Assembly: GCA_035582835.1 (NCBI GenBank)
Contig: JAYKAV010002790.1
Coordinates: 124,001-188,000, forward strand
Length of the DNA stretch: 64,000 nucleotides
Source: Phoebastria nigripes
Taxonomy: Eukaryota; Chordata; Aves; Procellariiformes; Diomedeidae
Direction: 5' to 3'
Both the position numbers and the translations under genes were made by a program. Under the pieces are notes generated by a model, which worked only from the letters and a program-made list of their open reading frames with translations, was not told the origin of the DNA and searched no databases. This document shows, in pieces, positions 12,845 through 26,746 of the stretch. How positions within the stretch are numbered: position 1 is the stretch's first letter; each line of letters opens with the position of its first letter.

Positions 12845-14901
12845 AATTTTCACTCACATCATTGTGTTCATATGCATAGGTGTATTTGTTTACAGGATAT
12901 AGTAACACAGAGTGAGAAATATCTCCCTCATCTCTGGAATACATTTTTCAGCATATTCTCAAACCTGTCTCCAATAGAAATGTGAGATGGGATAAAACTG
13001 ATCAGATGTCACCTGTCATAATAGTTTAAATACATGATAGTTTCCCTTTCTCTACAACATACAAACAAAACAAAACAAAAATCCCTAATTTTGAACAGAC
13101 TGTTATACTACCATTAAATAGTTTTCAGTAAATATTCAAACTTGTTAGTGCAGAAGCTTTAGTGAGTGTGTTATGTTCCTGTATGTCAATGACATTTATT
13201 CTAATCTAACATAATTTGATAGTTAGATGAGCCTCAATACAGTGTCAGTCAGTGCCTGTTCTGTATTCTCATGTAAATGCTCCTGTCAACAGGAGAAATC
13301 CTTGAAAAGAGAAGCAGAAGCAGGGTGCTCTTGAATGGCTCATCCTGAAAAGGCAACAGGCACAGTTAAAAGCTAGTTCGGTCCTTTTGCTGTATCACCT
13401 AATAGCATTTCCAGCAATTAGCTTTACGATGGGGATCTGAAAGAGGAGAAATACTGTTTCTCTGAGCACTTCAGCAACCCTTTATTCTAAAGAGGAATAG
13501 AAAATGAGCAGCAACTGTTTTCTGTGAAAGATGCTTCCGGTTGATCAAAGGCCTGTGCTTTGCCAAGTATTTAATTTTGATTTAAATTCCTTTAAAGATA
13601 CTTTCCTAATCTAGGTGCTTTCACTCAATCATACTATTGTCCACTTTACTATGGGAAGGCTGGAGGGGGTCCATATAGCTTGTTTCATGCTAGAAAACTG
13701 GTGAAAGTTTCTGATCTGGAAGGGATGACTGCAGAAGAGAACAGGCATCCACAAAAGAGACAGCAACGAGGGAAACTTCATTTCAGGGATGTTACCCAGT
13801 CTGGTCCAGCAGTTAGAGGACCTCTCCGTGGCAGAGGCAATGCTGCCATGCCAGCATCCTTCTGTGGTCTGATGAAACACTAGCCTAAGAGGCTGGAAAC
13901 AGCTTCTTTTGGTTTATGTTTTCAAGACAAACACAAGGGGGCTGGCTACATTTCAAAGGGTCTGATCAGCTCAGGCTTCAGTCAGCCTTCTCCCCCCCCT
14001 TTATCCCTCAAATCAAAGGATTTTGATATCAGCAGAAAATGATTGTCAGTATTTTGAAACCATACCTACTTTAGATCATAACTTACGCATTGTGTTGACT
14101 CAAGCATCTCTTTTCGGTACATGTATTTTTCCATTATCAACAGATAGTGCTTGTTACTACCTTTTACTTAAACTGAAGTACAGATCTATGTTCAGTATAG
14201 GCTGTTACTGGGAAGATAACAAATTCAACTGCCATCTTACAGTCAGGGATGGTACTTCACTAAAAAATCTCTAATTTAAAGTCTGAATGTTATCCAAAAG
14301 TCAAAACAGTATCAAAACACAAGTTCTTTATTTAAGCCTCAGATGGAATTGCTGAAGTAGTGCAGAATGTGTTTGCTAATAGATGTGCCTCTGATTGTAA
14401 GAAGGCTAAGTTAGCTGCAGGTAATTAATAATTTTGTATAAATGTTAATGTTTGGAGCTGACATGTAGTGCATATTGAGGTCATATTNTAATGTCAAAGA
14501 TGGTATTTTATAATTTTACTGCTACAGTTTAGCTGNAATTCTTAGAACTACGGAAACCCCAAATGTTGATTGGTGATGTCACTTGAGAGGTGATTATAGT
14601 TTTTAAGCAGACATAAAACACTGCCCAATGAGAATGCAAAAAAAAAAGTTTACACCTATGTTATGGAAGTTCAAGGGACTACCATTTTGTAATTTTTTTT
14701 GTTGAATCAGTTCTGAGACTAAAAAAAATCTTACATCCAGACACATTTTCCACCTCCTAAAAATGTGCCCNAAATCTCATGGTATAGAGGGTTCCATAAT
14801 TTTTCTGATTTTCTTGCTCTGCTTTAGTGAATATGCAATTGCAAAGTTCAGTGCTGAATAGTTTTAATTAAGAATTTCCTGGCTTGTTTCATTCTTCATT
14901 T

Positions 14902-14924
14902 AAAAAAAAAAAAAAAAAAAAAAA
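14902..14924. repeat. Poly-A tract (23)
   Basis: Uninterrupted A homopolymer, with no retroposed gene recognised upstream of it. Confidence 0.9.
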
Positions 14925-16695
14925 GTCATGTAAAATGCATAAGCAATCCAGGAAACACTGAGTGAAAGCTAGAAGTCTTTCCCCTCACCTTGTAGCCTAA
15001 TTCCAGGCTATAGAAATGGACTCCACTGCATGCTCTCCTTTTTAGCTTCTTTTCCACACTTCAGTCTAGCTGAGGCTACTGAGATTGAGAGTGCCCATTG
15101 GCTTCACCCATGGCTTGAGACACACCTGAGAAGGAATATGGGCCTTTCAAATCTCTTAGTCTGAGAAAGAAAGAACATGAACCCAGGTTTCTGTCACTGC
15201 CTGCGTGAACAGCTTTACCAGTACATTAGTGTGCAAAGGCGGATGATGCCCCTGCTTAATCAGATTCTGCTGTCCAAGTGCCTCCTGCCTGCCTGGAGAG
15301 GCCTGAAGCAGGTGCCCTCTGAGAAGACCAGGTTGTCCATTCCTGGTCTACTGGCTCAGGATACATGAAGGAGCTTTCAACTGCCCAACAGAGATGTTTA
15401 CACCTCTCTTGACTACCTACAGAGACTAACTTTAGAACTCAAAATCTCTCTGATTATGTTTTCTTTCCTTTTTTCTTTTCCTCAGTGCAGAATTTGAATG
15501 ACCACTATCAGTGCTCTGAATCTGGCCCTTATTATAACACACGTGTGCTATAAAGGGCTGAGCAGTCTAAAGAGATGCATATTTACTCTAATTCCAGCTG
15601 TGTGAAAAAGCTCTAACTTTTTCAAGCTGATTCTGGCAATAATTGCAGTCTGAAATACAAATTGCTTTCTGAAAAAGTACCCACTGCACATATTACACTT
15701 TTTCTAATGTTATTGACCATTTTATGGGAAAAAAACATGTCTGGGGGCTAAGGTGCCTGATACCTGATTGACTGGCACTAGGACCACACTGATGAAACAT
15801 TGCTGGCTTTACTGGAGTTAGTTATGACTTGCACAGAAGGAAAAGCAGTTCATTACTTCTCACCACAGTCCCTCGCGCACCTCCCTTGCATATTGCTTTA
15901 GATTAAGACAAAATTGAATTGAGACGTCCTTGCAACTTTACCACTGCTGTGTTTAGAGGCCTGGCAGCCGGCCAGCTGCTCAGTTGCCCATCTGATGTGT
16001 ATGCGCACTACATTTTCCTAATGTCTGGTACAATCATTAAGTTCTTACAAAACACCCCAACAAATTAAAAGTTGGCTGCGATGATTACAGATTCTGCACT
16101 ATTAACAGTGGTTATAAAAAGCTTTTCTAGTGATGCTACTGCTGGCTCTCACTGGTGGGGCGATGACAAAATTGTATAGGATCACAGCTATATAACTCCA
16201 TGCATCTACCTTTGCTATTATCTCTTGTAGTCACGTGAAACATTTTTCTATAGAGAGAGTTATAGAAAATAATTTATGAATGAAAAGCCAAAAAAAAAGA
16301 AAAATCCGACCCTTCTGGAATAAAATTACAAGTTTTATGTGAGTTTCTCTTTGGTGGTGCTGTTGGGCATTCTTTATATTTTTCATACAAAATGTGAAGA
16401 CAAATCTCTATGGCCATTCATTTAAGAACTGTTTTTAATGTATATCAGAAAATATGTTTCTTCTTTTACTGTTGGAACCAGATCAGGAAAGACGTTTCAC
16501 ATAATCCATTTTCTGAGGTGAGTGCATCTTAGTTCCCCTCTGCAGAAGCAAATTTTATCCTAAAATGTCATCTCAAAATGTGGTTTGAGAATATAATATA
16601 TGGGAATCAGGCTCTGTTTTGGTGACCATCAAAGAAACTGCAAAATGTTTAAGGCATTATAGTTAGAATTGCATTCTTACACAGGAAAATTAATT

Positions 16696-16715
16696 AAAAA
16701 AAAAAAAAAAAAAAA
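16696..16715. repeat. Poly-A tract (20)
   Basis: Uninterrupted A homopolymer following TTAATT. Confidence 0.9.
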
Positions 16716-16907
16716 GATAAATCCACCTGCAATCAAAGTGACCTGTGCTGCAGTGGCTCAGCTTTGGACTTGAAAGAGATATAGGTCCATCACTTGAATA
16801 CAGATTTTCTCTGGTGCAACACAATTGGTATACTTGATGATGCAAAGTACTCAGGCCTAATTGATGAGTCTTGGCCTCTGTATTGACTTATACCTATGTC
16901 TCCATTA

Positions 16908-16911
<4 letters not shown>

Positions 16912-16939
<28 letters not shown>

Positions 16940-17227
16940 GCCACTTGGCAGATACTATTTTTCACTGTGCCCAAAGTTTGCTCTTCCGATCAAATGAAAT
17001 CTGCTAACTCTAGCCATACAGTGGTTTCAAGTGACTTAATCTTTCAGAAGACTGGCTGAGCTAGTTGTTGTNTTTTTTTTTTTTTTTTTTTTTTGGCCAG
17101 ATGGCAGATACTAAAATTCACTGTGCACAAAGCTTTCCAGGTAGATTAAATGAAATCTGCTAACTCTAGCCATACAGTGGTTTCAAGTGACTTAATCTTT
17201 CAGAAGACTGGCTGAGCTAGTTGTTGT
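16912..17227. repeat. Two-copy tandem duplication, period 156 bp, each copy headed by poly-T
   Basis: Copy 1 has T28 at 16912-16939 and ends at 17071. Copy 2 starts with an N at 17072, then T22 at 17073-17094, and ends at 17227. The last 80 bases (16992-17071 and 17148-17227) are identical. The roughly 50 bases directly after each poly-T run differ at many positions. Either the duplication is young and one half was altered, or reads degraded by the homopolymer produced a false second copy. Confidence 0.9.
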
Positions 17228-20200
17228 GTTTTGACTTGGGAACTTTTATCGTCTGCAGGGTATTCTTGACAGAAACCTGATTACTCTTAACCTCTAGTCA
17301 TCTGTCAGCATTAGAAGAATATTAAACTGCTGCATATTCCATCTTCTTGCTAGTGTATTTAAAAGCTGTAGCCTGCAATTTTAAAGCTTTCTACTGTATT
17401 TACTCAAACATATAAATTAATTTTTATCAGCAATTCTCCTCCTTTCTATTTGTTCTGCAGAGACATTCAGATAGCTGAGTCTTACTTGGTCAAAATAGAC
17501 AAAATACATATATATCATTGAGTTGAAGGCCACTTGAGGACATACATGTACCTTAAGTGCTTTCTTTTGAAATGTTAGCCTCTGTAGTCTGAATTGGACC
17601 TCTGCCCTGCATAGATTTTCCTCCAAGAGAAATAAGTGTGTTTGTTTTATAAATCGCACATTCTGTCATGCCAAGTTGCAACCCAAGCTGCACATATCAA
17701 ACAAATCTTCAAATATGTTGTCTGAATCATTTTACGGTCCCTTCAGCATGCCTGTTTTCTGCAAGGTATCTGTCTTCTTGCACAGCAAAGTAATAGCCGA
17801 TATTAGTGCTGCTATGATGCAACATAATGCTCACTGTCTGAGCAAAACCAAACCATGCAGAATTCAGCTAAGGCAGTTTTAAGATGTCATTTACTTGCTA
17901 AGGAGGACAAGGGAGGCAGATGGAAGTGGTGGAACTTTTGGACATGTGACATCTTTGTCTTAAGCAGTCATTGCTAGTTTGTTTTTCTGGGCTTCAGTTT
18001 CAGGTGACATTTTGTTGGGCATAATCTGAGCACAAGGGACAGGATAAAGATTCAGGTTTCACAAATTCTCCAGCAGCAACACAGCAATGTTGAAAGTATG
18101 ATGCGATAGCAGGGTCTTTTCAAACTCAGTAGTGTGCCACAATGTTTTTTGCCACCAAGAAAGAAGTTCAATCTCCACAAACTAAACAATTGTCGGGGTT
18201 CCTACTAAATGGTCNAGAAGGTGCAGTTACAACAGTAGTACTAACAACACTGACACCAGTGACTTACAATTAATTTTTCAGCTGTCCAAATAGTGATGGT
18301 GTTAGGCCTGGTGCAAACCATAATGCTAGAGAGGTACCACTACCAGTCTCCTCTAGGGTTCAGCAAATTATAAGCAGTGAATAATGCACAGGAAAGAGCA
18401 GTTTCAGTCAGCTGAAAATTAATTGACGTTTGATTTAAGTTTGATGAGCTAAATTTGATTGATAACTTCAGGTTGAATGAAGTGTTTGGGGAGTTAGATA
18501 CCATTCACAAAGCTAGCTAGGATGAACTGATAAGACTGCTTATAATCCAGTCACCAGATCAGTCATCTAGGGGTAACCAGACTGCTTCTACACATGTTAG
18601 AGTTAGAGTAAGGATGTGAACCAAAGTTCTCCACTGTTCTTGTACTAGGGCATTTTGCTCCTGTTGCAGATGAAATTCGGCAGTGTAAAAACCTGGATGT
18701 TGTGTCCTACAGGCAATGGAATGGCCCAGCCTCTCACCCGCTCCTGCTGAGATTGTTTCACTTTGTATAAACACCTAAAAAAATAATAATTAGAAGGGAG
18801 CCTGTTGTCCAGCCATGATTACTAGGCTTTACAGCAAATCTTGTTTACTCAGTGAGCATTTACTTCTAATGTTTAGCTGAACGTTATAAACAGTGTGAGT
18901 TAAAAAAAGAAAAAGAAAAAACAACTAGCGTGGTAATGAAATTTCTTTCTGTACATGGGAGCATCCTAAACACCACTTCAGATTCCTGCTCTGAATTGAG
19001 AGGGGTGATGTTCTGAATATAAGTTTTCCTATGGCAAGTAAGGGTCCTAATCATATACAGGCATTTTTGTAATGTTACCTAAGTCCTCTTCTGCATCCAA
19101 CATTTTGCTTTTAGTAAGAAGATCCAGAAACAAATAATGTTGTACTCAAAAAAAATCATCTTAAGTTTTATGATATTCCTGAAAAGATTTATTTTTTTGC
19201 TTTAAAATTTTTCTTCTTGATGTTGAGTACAATTAGGACACGTCCTTGTCAGTTACTGCTCGCTAAAGTAAGAAGCTATGTGACCTCCAAGGAATTAATA
19301 TTTATAGAAAAGGCCAAAGATGACTAAAAATGATTAGAGATGAAAGACCATTTAAATAGAAGTATTTTAAAGTATGCTTGCATTTTAGTATCTTTCCTCT
19401 ATTTCTAGAATACCACATATGCCCAACTCCATGTACAGTCTTTTGGTTATTTTAACAAGAAGCCAGAAAACAGAGTTATCCACTTACTACACTTCAAACC
19501 AAGCCAGGAACTGCTACTGCTGTTGTCAGACTATGGCTTGAGNCAGACAGCATAGGTGGATACTGGGATTTGATATACAACTGGTAGCTGCTGCTCCTTT
19601 AAATGCATTACTTGCATACTGTTTGTGTCTGCTGTGGCAGGGTTAGGGCCATCTCCACAGCGATGCTTGGAGGAGGGAAGGAGAAAAAATGCTTTATACT
19701 CTGCTTACACTTGGGATATTTTTATCGTGTAGAAACAGATGTGTAAATAAGGAGTGGATACAAAGGATGTGTGAGAAGGTGTGAAAGCTTTCCAGATGGG
19801 GGGTGTCCTCCTCAGGGAGCCCTGTGATCCTGCCTCTTGTAATGCTGCTGTAGAGAGCCCTGCCCTGGGCCTGCATATGCTACATGGGGGGTCTGGGGGG
19901 GCATTTGGGATTGGGATGGCCTAATTCTGCTCTGCAGCTGCACTGTGAGCTCTGTGGGCTGGGTGTTCGAGCAGTGCTGAGCACACTGCCCCTTCACAGT
20001 CTCTTCTAAGCTGGGGATTAAACAGCTGGGTGGGGGTACGCGAGGAGGGGGGAGTTACAGCTTTTCCNAAAGCGGCTACTGGCAAGCATTTTTAAAAAAG
20101 AAAATTTTGAGCTGGTTTGACCTTGGTCTCTAACAGCTCTTTTTTTTTTTTCCCTGTGAGATACATTGTCTTGCATGTAATTTATTTTTCTGAGTTGGTA

Positions 20201-21851
20201 TGAGATGTCAGTTCCACTTGACTGCACTTCTTGTAGAAAACAACTTCTTTGCTGCAGGTTCTCTTGGAAATCATATGGTGGTAACAAGGAAGACCTTACA
20301 CATCACCACGGTGTGCATATAATGGAGCCATCTACACTATTAGCTGGTGAAGTAATTACCTTTTTCCCTTTTTTTTTTCTTAGTCCCATTTTTTCTTCTT
20401 TTGTGTTTTTGTTTTAAAAGGCAAGAAATAACAGCTTGTCTCTTTGAGAGCAAATAACACTCTTTAAAAGCAGTTGCCAAGCAACCTACATTTACAGTTT
20501 TGGTGGGCTGCTGCATTTGCACTAAGCTCTGAACAGCAATGAACCCTCCCCTTCCAGTCCCCCAAATAAAATAAAGTTGAAATAACAGACGTACGNAAGA
20601 CCAGCCATTCTAGTGCTCAACACATTTTTGGTACCACAGAGTGTCTCTTTTACAGTGATATTCGGAGTGGACCAACCTGTTAATGTCGTGGAACAACGCA
20701 TTCAGGTCAATGAAGGAGGATTATTTTTTATTCCTAAATTCACTTGTTTACCACAAGTTTGAGAGTGGAAGCAGCAAAACTGTTGATATTTTTCCAGTCA
20801 AACACACAGAAGGTAAAAATTGCATACCAATCCCCAAGAAATGCTGTGAATCACGACTCCTCCTGGGAGGTGTAAGTGCTTGTAGACACCAAGCAGCTCN
20901 CAGCGTTTGACCTTGTATCTCTGGGTCACACATTTTTCCCCAACAGCCAATCTAAGCACCTTGCACACTCTAGGGCGCTACGAGGGAGCTGGCTGGGAGC
21001 CACCTGTGGTAGTGAACTGCTTCTCCCACTGTTTCACACGTTTTTTGGCACGTGAAATTTTTTAGCGGAGTTCTAGATGGAAATACGAATAGGTGAGAGT
21101 GAATAATGTGAGAAAAGTGTCCGACTATGGCATTGCCAACAAACCCATGTACTCCAACATAGAAATTGTCAAGGTAAATGTGCGCATACACACAAAATTC
21201 CTGTATCCAGTCTCGTAATTGTGGTGATTCAACTCTGTGCATCACGGAGACATCAGAATATGAGCAACAAATGTTAGTATGTGTGGTTTTGCTTTTCCAA
21301 AGGACAGAGCAGAAAGACTGAGGACTAAGGATAGCTGTTGAGGTCTATCCTAGGCCTTGTCCCCACTACACAACCGGATACAAGTAGGACATTCACCTGA
21401 GCCCTGGAGCTTGAAGACACTCCGGGATCTTGGAGTTCAGGTGAAGCTTTAAGTGTCCCAGATTTATGCTCTGACCTACCATTTCTCTGCTATTCCATGN
21501 GGAGTGGAATAAGCCTGTACAGAACCCATAGAGTCTCTGAACGCTCCACGTGAATTGTGACATTTTGTGTAACTACATCATATGCGTTTGGAATGTTATC
21601 ATTGAGTGTAATTTTCCTTTTTTGTTTTCTCTTTTAACTACTGTATAGTGCTTCTGTGTACNACTAAAACAGCCTGTTGCATCCTAGGCTTAGGCTGCTT
21701 TCTGCTCAGTGGAAAAAGGAGGACATGAAATAGTAACCAACAACTGAATTTGTATTGCATGACTAGGTTTTTATTGAAGAACTTTTCAGAAAAATTTAGT
21801 GGAATATTCATAGTTAAAGAGGCAAACAGGAAAGACAATAAATTCAGTTAG
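17228..21851. other. Intronic sequence, no recognised genes
   Basis: No coding signal. It contains a G-rich segment near 19880-20060 with a G-quadruplex pattern, and a palindromic stretch at 21392-21445 downstream of CCTAGGCCTTGTCCCCACTA. Confidence 0.6.
19886..19915 (+). other. Canonical G-quadruplex motif
   Basis: Four G runs (6, 7, 3 and 3 G) are separated by loops of 3, 5 and 3 nt, fitting the G3+N1-7 rule. They lie on the sense strand of GRM1, so the motif would also be in the pre-mRNA. Further G runs follow at 20030-20054. Confidence 0.8.
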
Positions 21852-22038
21852 CACAGAATCACAGTGTGGATGAGGTTGGAAGGGACTTCTGAAGGTCATC
21901 TGGTCCAACTCCTCTGCTCAAGCAAGGCCACCTAGAGTTGGTTGCCCAGGAGAGCGTCCAGACAGCTTTTGAGTATCTCCAAGGATGGAGACTCCAGAAC
22001 CTCCCTGGACAACCTGTGCCAGTGCTTGGTCAACCTTA
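21852..22038 (-). mobile_element. CR1 LINE 3' end, 5'-truncated, minus strand
   Basis: It begins CACAGAATCACAG, the reverse complement of the CR1 3' tail, followed by GGTTGGAAGGGACTTCTGAA and GGTCATCTGGTCCAACTCC, hallmark CR1 3' UTR words. It stops abruptly after the CCTGTGCCAGTGCTTGGTCA segment, as expected of a 5'-truncated insertion. It is much less diverged than the copies at 7.7-11.9 kb. Confidence 0.95.
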
Positions 22039-25000
22039 TACAGCACAACTCAGTGGTGAATAGGACAAGTCAGTGATTAGTTTGTTAAAAACTGTTGAAT
22101 GGCACCTTTAACAACTATGCGGTCTTGCTAATGCAAAGGTTTGGAAGTACGGACAGCCTCTCAGAATTTCTTCTATCAATTGTTTGGTTTCTTCCTNTGT
22201 GTTATAACACCACTTATGAAAAATAACAAAAAAGGTCTTCTGGGAAGTTAAGTCACATAGTTAAGACAAATAAATTAGTATTAGTTTTTTAAAAACATAT
22301 TTCTTCCGTGTCTATAACATTAAGTGTTCTATAATGATGCATTCACAGAAAGCTCAAAATAAATTAAGCAGTGTTTTGTTTTTTTTTTTAAAGAATTTCA
22401 GTGTTGCCAGTTNTGTGTTAAAAAAATCTGTAGATATGGAGCTTTGTCTGTCTTTTTGAGGGAAAAATCAAATGTTATTATCTAATTTTTCAGCCACTGA
22501 GACTGATTTTATCCTGGTTACATTTTCTACAATTCTGGTAAGGCTGCCATAAGCACTGGAGTATTCCTGTTGCCCTCAGTGGTGCTCGTAAACGCCTAGA
22601 TTCCACTTTGGAGAACAGAGCCTGAACTTTAAACTGCTTCACTTTTGCTATTAACGTTACTTAAGGTAAACTAAGGTTTTCCCGTCTGCTGTGAGTATAA
22701 TATTGGCTAGAAAATCTGGTCTCTTAATGACTTTTCAGCTGTACCTGCAGACTGCAAAGCTGATAATTAACTCTGTTCAAGCTTGCAGGGGTAAAAGGGT
22801 AATCATAGGGACTGTGTCCTTTGCAGTCTGCATACTGTTCCTTGCTTTGCAAACTTTGAAGCATGCTGTCCTAATGTATAAATGCAGTCTACTAACCTAA
22901 AAAAAAAAATGTTTTTGTCAACATTACAAAGATGTTTTTTACACATTTCACGCAAAGTTACCCGTCTGTTCTGTGGAAGGGGAAACAGCAATTGCAGATA
23001 CCCACATAGCAATGTATGATGAGATGCTGGTGGGGTTTCCTTCTGGCTGCTGATAAGTGCTTATTGTACAGACCCCTTGTGTCTCGCTCAGATGTGACTA
23101 TCACGCCAGTTTGTTACACCACAAGCAGGAGACACGAGAAGATGAGAACCTTCAATCTGCTTTAACTAGTTATGGGTCTTAGCTGTTTTAAAATGATTTT
23201 TTTCCACCTATTTCAACTGTTCCAAATACTATGTTAGGGTGTTGTAGAAGTATCAGGCAACTTGTAGTTCTGTGTATTATTTACTACTGCAACTACTACT
23301 GCAACTGACATACCATCAAAACACAATCAAAATGCTAACAATTCTAAATGAAGTGTTACAGAACTAAAAAGAGGCATTGAAATGCTGACACAGATTTTAG
23401 GAGTCTGGCAACTGTTTCACTGGAAATTTATAGCGTGAAAAGAGGTGAAACTGGCCTTTGGTTTGTGCTGTGACTTGATGCAACAGATTTTTGTAGAGAC
23501 TTCAGCTATCTGATTACATAAAGGAGTATAACTGCTTTTGACATTTATTCTGAACAAGGACAGTTGTTTTACTTTGCACTGCAGTTTTATTCAATTTATA
23601 ACAGAATCACATTAAACTCAAAGACTCCTTCATTTTTAGTGATTTGTGGATTATTTGTTTTGAAAAGTTCTTGTATTTTTTGATCTGTCTTTCCAAAGGT
23701 CTTTCTATTTCGCAAACTGATGCAGCATCCTTATCCTCTGGCTGCAAACCAATTGCATTAAAAATATATAAACCACAAAATAAATTTTGTGGTATTTTAT
23801 GTATCTTCCACTTCCCTTACCAATAGAAATAATGATGTCTTCTTTCAACCTCTAGATTTGGAGGCACATATCTTATTTTAAAGACATTCTGTGGGTAACT
23901 TTTTTCTAGCAACCTTTTCAAAAGTGGTCATATGAAAAATTAAAATGAGAGATTTTACCTTTTTTTAATTCAGTATTTAGCTAGTCATAGGAAATGCTTT
24001 CAAATTAACAGTCCTAATTGTACTCTATTTCCAGTCCCAGGTATTCTGTTGTTCTCAGAACAGTTACTCTAGTTTTAAATGACAGTAAGTCACTATTGAA
24101 TCAGCTTAAAAAATCCTGTTTTAAATTTTTTCAGTTTTTTAATTATTTCCATGTACATTTGTCTGAAAGAATTTTGAGAGCTGGTGTTTCTTCTAAAGTG
24201 GACAGTGAAAATAGATGGGTCATCTTTTCATTGGTTTCTAGCAAATTTGTCCAACACCGCAATGCAATAGCGAACTTTGTCATACTGAAGTCCTGTGAAA
24301 AACATCACAGAAATGTTGTATTAAACTTATGTTTCTAACAAACTTTTTGGAAGGTAAAAATATAAATGTATTAGGTCAAATATAATCTGACAATTTTTTA
24401 ACCAAATCCAACAATTCAATAGTAGTATGAGTCACAATAAATATTCCATATTCCTAGCTACAGAAGAGAAATGAGATCTGCTGGCATATACAGCCAATGT
24501 CCCAACTGAAATATCTACCCATAGTCAGTAAAGCATTTAAATCACATCGATTCTGGAGGGGCTTGAGTACATGCCTAAAGTTGAGTGCACTGATGAGTAA
24601 GTATGGATTTAAGTGTGCTCTTAAATATTCTGCTGAGCACAGACCTGAACTTGTAATGTGATAGTGATCTATTGAACAGGTCTGTAGAGAAACCACTGAA
24701 ATCAGCGAGTCTCTGCAGAGCCATAAAGGTCTGTCTATGTGGAGGTTTTTTGCAGGATTAGACCAATACCAGAAGTAACAAGTATTCATCTTCAAAACTC
24801 CTCAATTAAATGCAAAGATATCTTAATATTCATAGTTGGAAATGTGTTTAAAATTTCCTGTAGTAATAAATAACTATGCTTGGAGCAAATTCTGCCACAG
24901 AATTCCTTAGAAATCTACACATATGCTAATATTTTCCAACTCCTAAATTTGTTGGTGTAGGGGAGGATACCAGTCGCAGCTGTGGCACACCATGATTCAG

Positions 25001-25504
25001 CAGAGGTCTCTTTTTGGTTTTAGTATTCAGCTTTTATTTTTGCATTCAACAGTTGTTAAAAGATGTGATATAAATACATCTACTTTTTAAACTATAGTTA
25101 TTGGTAGATTATGATTTTTTTATCTTCCTTTCCAACTTTCCTTGGTGTCGATTTCTTTTAATTCATTCCATGCACTTCACCAGCAGCTGTGTAATCTGAA
25201 TGTCACTTTCTATTCATTAGTCCTAGGTTGCTTCTGGTTTCTCACGCTGATCCAGACCTCTCTAAAATCAATAGAAAAACTCATGTGGACTTTGAATCCC
25301 GTCCCGTATCTTCATACTCTTTAGCATTTGCTCCTAATTAGATGCTACTGTCCAGTTAAGATTTTCTCAAATATGGGTTGTTGCTAGTCAATTTTAAAAA
25401 TTCATGACTTGTATAAATTAGGGAAGAACATCTGTCCAAGAGAGATATCTAATTTTCTCTCTGTGAGAAAAGTCTAGAAAATGGCTATTTAAGCCACATA
25501 TTTC

Positions 25505-25556
25505 ATAGACTCCAGCATTTCTATGATTTCCTAGATTCCAGCATTTCTATGATTAA
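25505..25556. repeat. Two-copy tandem repeat, 26-bp unit (possible CR1 tail)
   Basis: Both units contain TCCAGCATTTCTATGATT, at 25511 and 25537. The ATTTCTATGATT words resemble the CR1 3' tail repeat (ATTCTATG), so this could be the end of a tiny CR1 relic on the + strand, but no CR1 body is visible upstream. Confidence 0.7.
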
Positions 25557-26730
25557 TGTGTTAAAACAGCTAATAGAAAGACTAAGTTCTTTGTGGGGCA
25601 GGCAGACCAGGTATAATTATTCTCTTTACATTGCAGAACTTCACCCAGATGCATTATTTATTTTTTGGTATATAGCACTTTCAAACCTTGCGCAAGATGT
25701 ATTTTGTAGGTGCTCTAGAGCTTCATTATTGCTCACTATTGTATATTCCTCATGCATTATAGTGTTTGCCAGCATATACAATGAGAGTATTCCAAGGGAG
25801 AAGCAATCTCCTTACAACTGTAGGACCATCTCAGTTTTCAACATGTCCAAATTCAACCAGAAGCAGATGCTGCTCTCTCATGCACAAAAAGTAATTTCCA
25901 GTTTTTCATGTAACAAAAGTTCGCGAGGGTAAGTCCTCCTTGGAAACCAATCTGTAATTGTTCCTGGGACTTCGTTTTCAATTTATTCTTTCCCCGGATA
26001 AAGAAAGGAATAACTAGCAATAAATATCTCTCTGTACTGGTATTATCCAGAAATCATTTTCATCAGATAGAGAATTCTGTACACTTATCCCATTTGATAA
26101 ATTGATTCTGGCTCACAAAGACCACTGCAGAGACTGTAACAGTGCTACATGTTTTAGCCATTTGATTGCTGAGTGGCAAGGGCAGTTCACAGAGGAAAGA
26201 GTTCATATACCAGGGATCGTCCTGAAAGCTAATTTTGTGGGATGGCTATTGCACTGGATGATGTCTGATTTTACCCATTGTAATTTAGTGTTGCAAGAAC
26301 TCATGCTGTCTCAATAACCTTGAAATCCAGGTCCTTTGCCAGATACCAGTACTGCCCAGTCAATTGATCCTCACCCCGATGTTTTCAAAGCAGTGCCCTA
26401 GGTATTAGCTCTTTGATTCCTGCTGATTTTAATGGAAGTACAATAGCTTAATTTCTCTTTACTTTCCATGTGTTATTTTGAAAATACATCCCTACTGACT
26501 GAATGATAAACATAGGAGGAACCCTATTTGCTAGACAATAGACTATTCAAATTACTGGATTTTGTTACTCTTGTTAGCAAGAGTGGCTTTGTGGCCATTA
26601 CCATAAGAAAAAGAAAAGGTCAGTGTGAGAAAAAAAATCATAAGCTCTGCTCTGAGTGGTATGTAAGCATTTCAGCCTGATAATCATATCCTTCCCTGGC
26701 TTTTATCAGCTTCAAATGTTTCCTAAAATT

Positions 26731-26746
26731 AAAAAAAAAAAAAAAA
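26731..26746. repeat. Poly-A tract (16)
   Basis: Uninterrupted A homopolymer. Confidence 0.85.

Larger units (their letters stand above)
12845..16911. other. Intronic sequence, no recognised genes
   Basis: Unique-looking AT-rich sequence. It contains two long A runs, 14902-14924 (23 A) and 16696-16715 (20 A). Neither has a recognisable retroposed body upstream, so they look like expanded homopolymers rather than retrogene tails. Confidence 0.6.

Noticed and set aside
12463..12902. Overlapping open frames of 118-131 codons
   Set aside because: They lie inside the solo LTR, where GC-rich sequence lacks stops by chance; the best frames contain Ns.
14902..16715. Poly-A tracts as tails of processed pseudogenes
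   Set aside because: No coding remnant, target-site duplication or polyadenylation signal found upstream.
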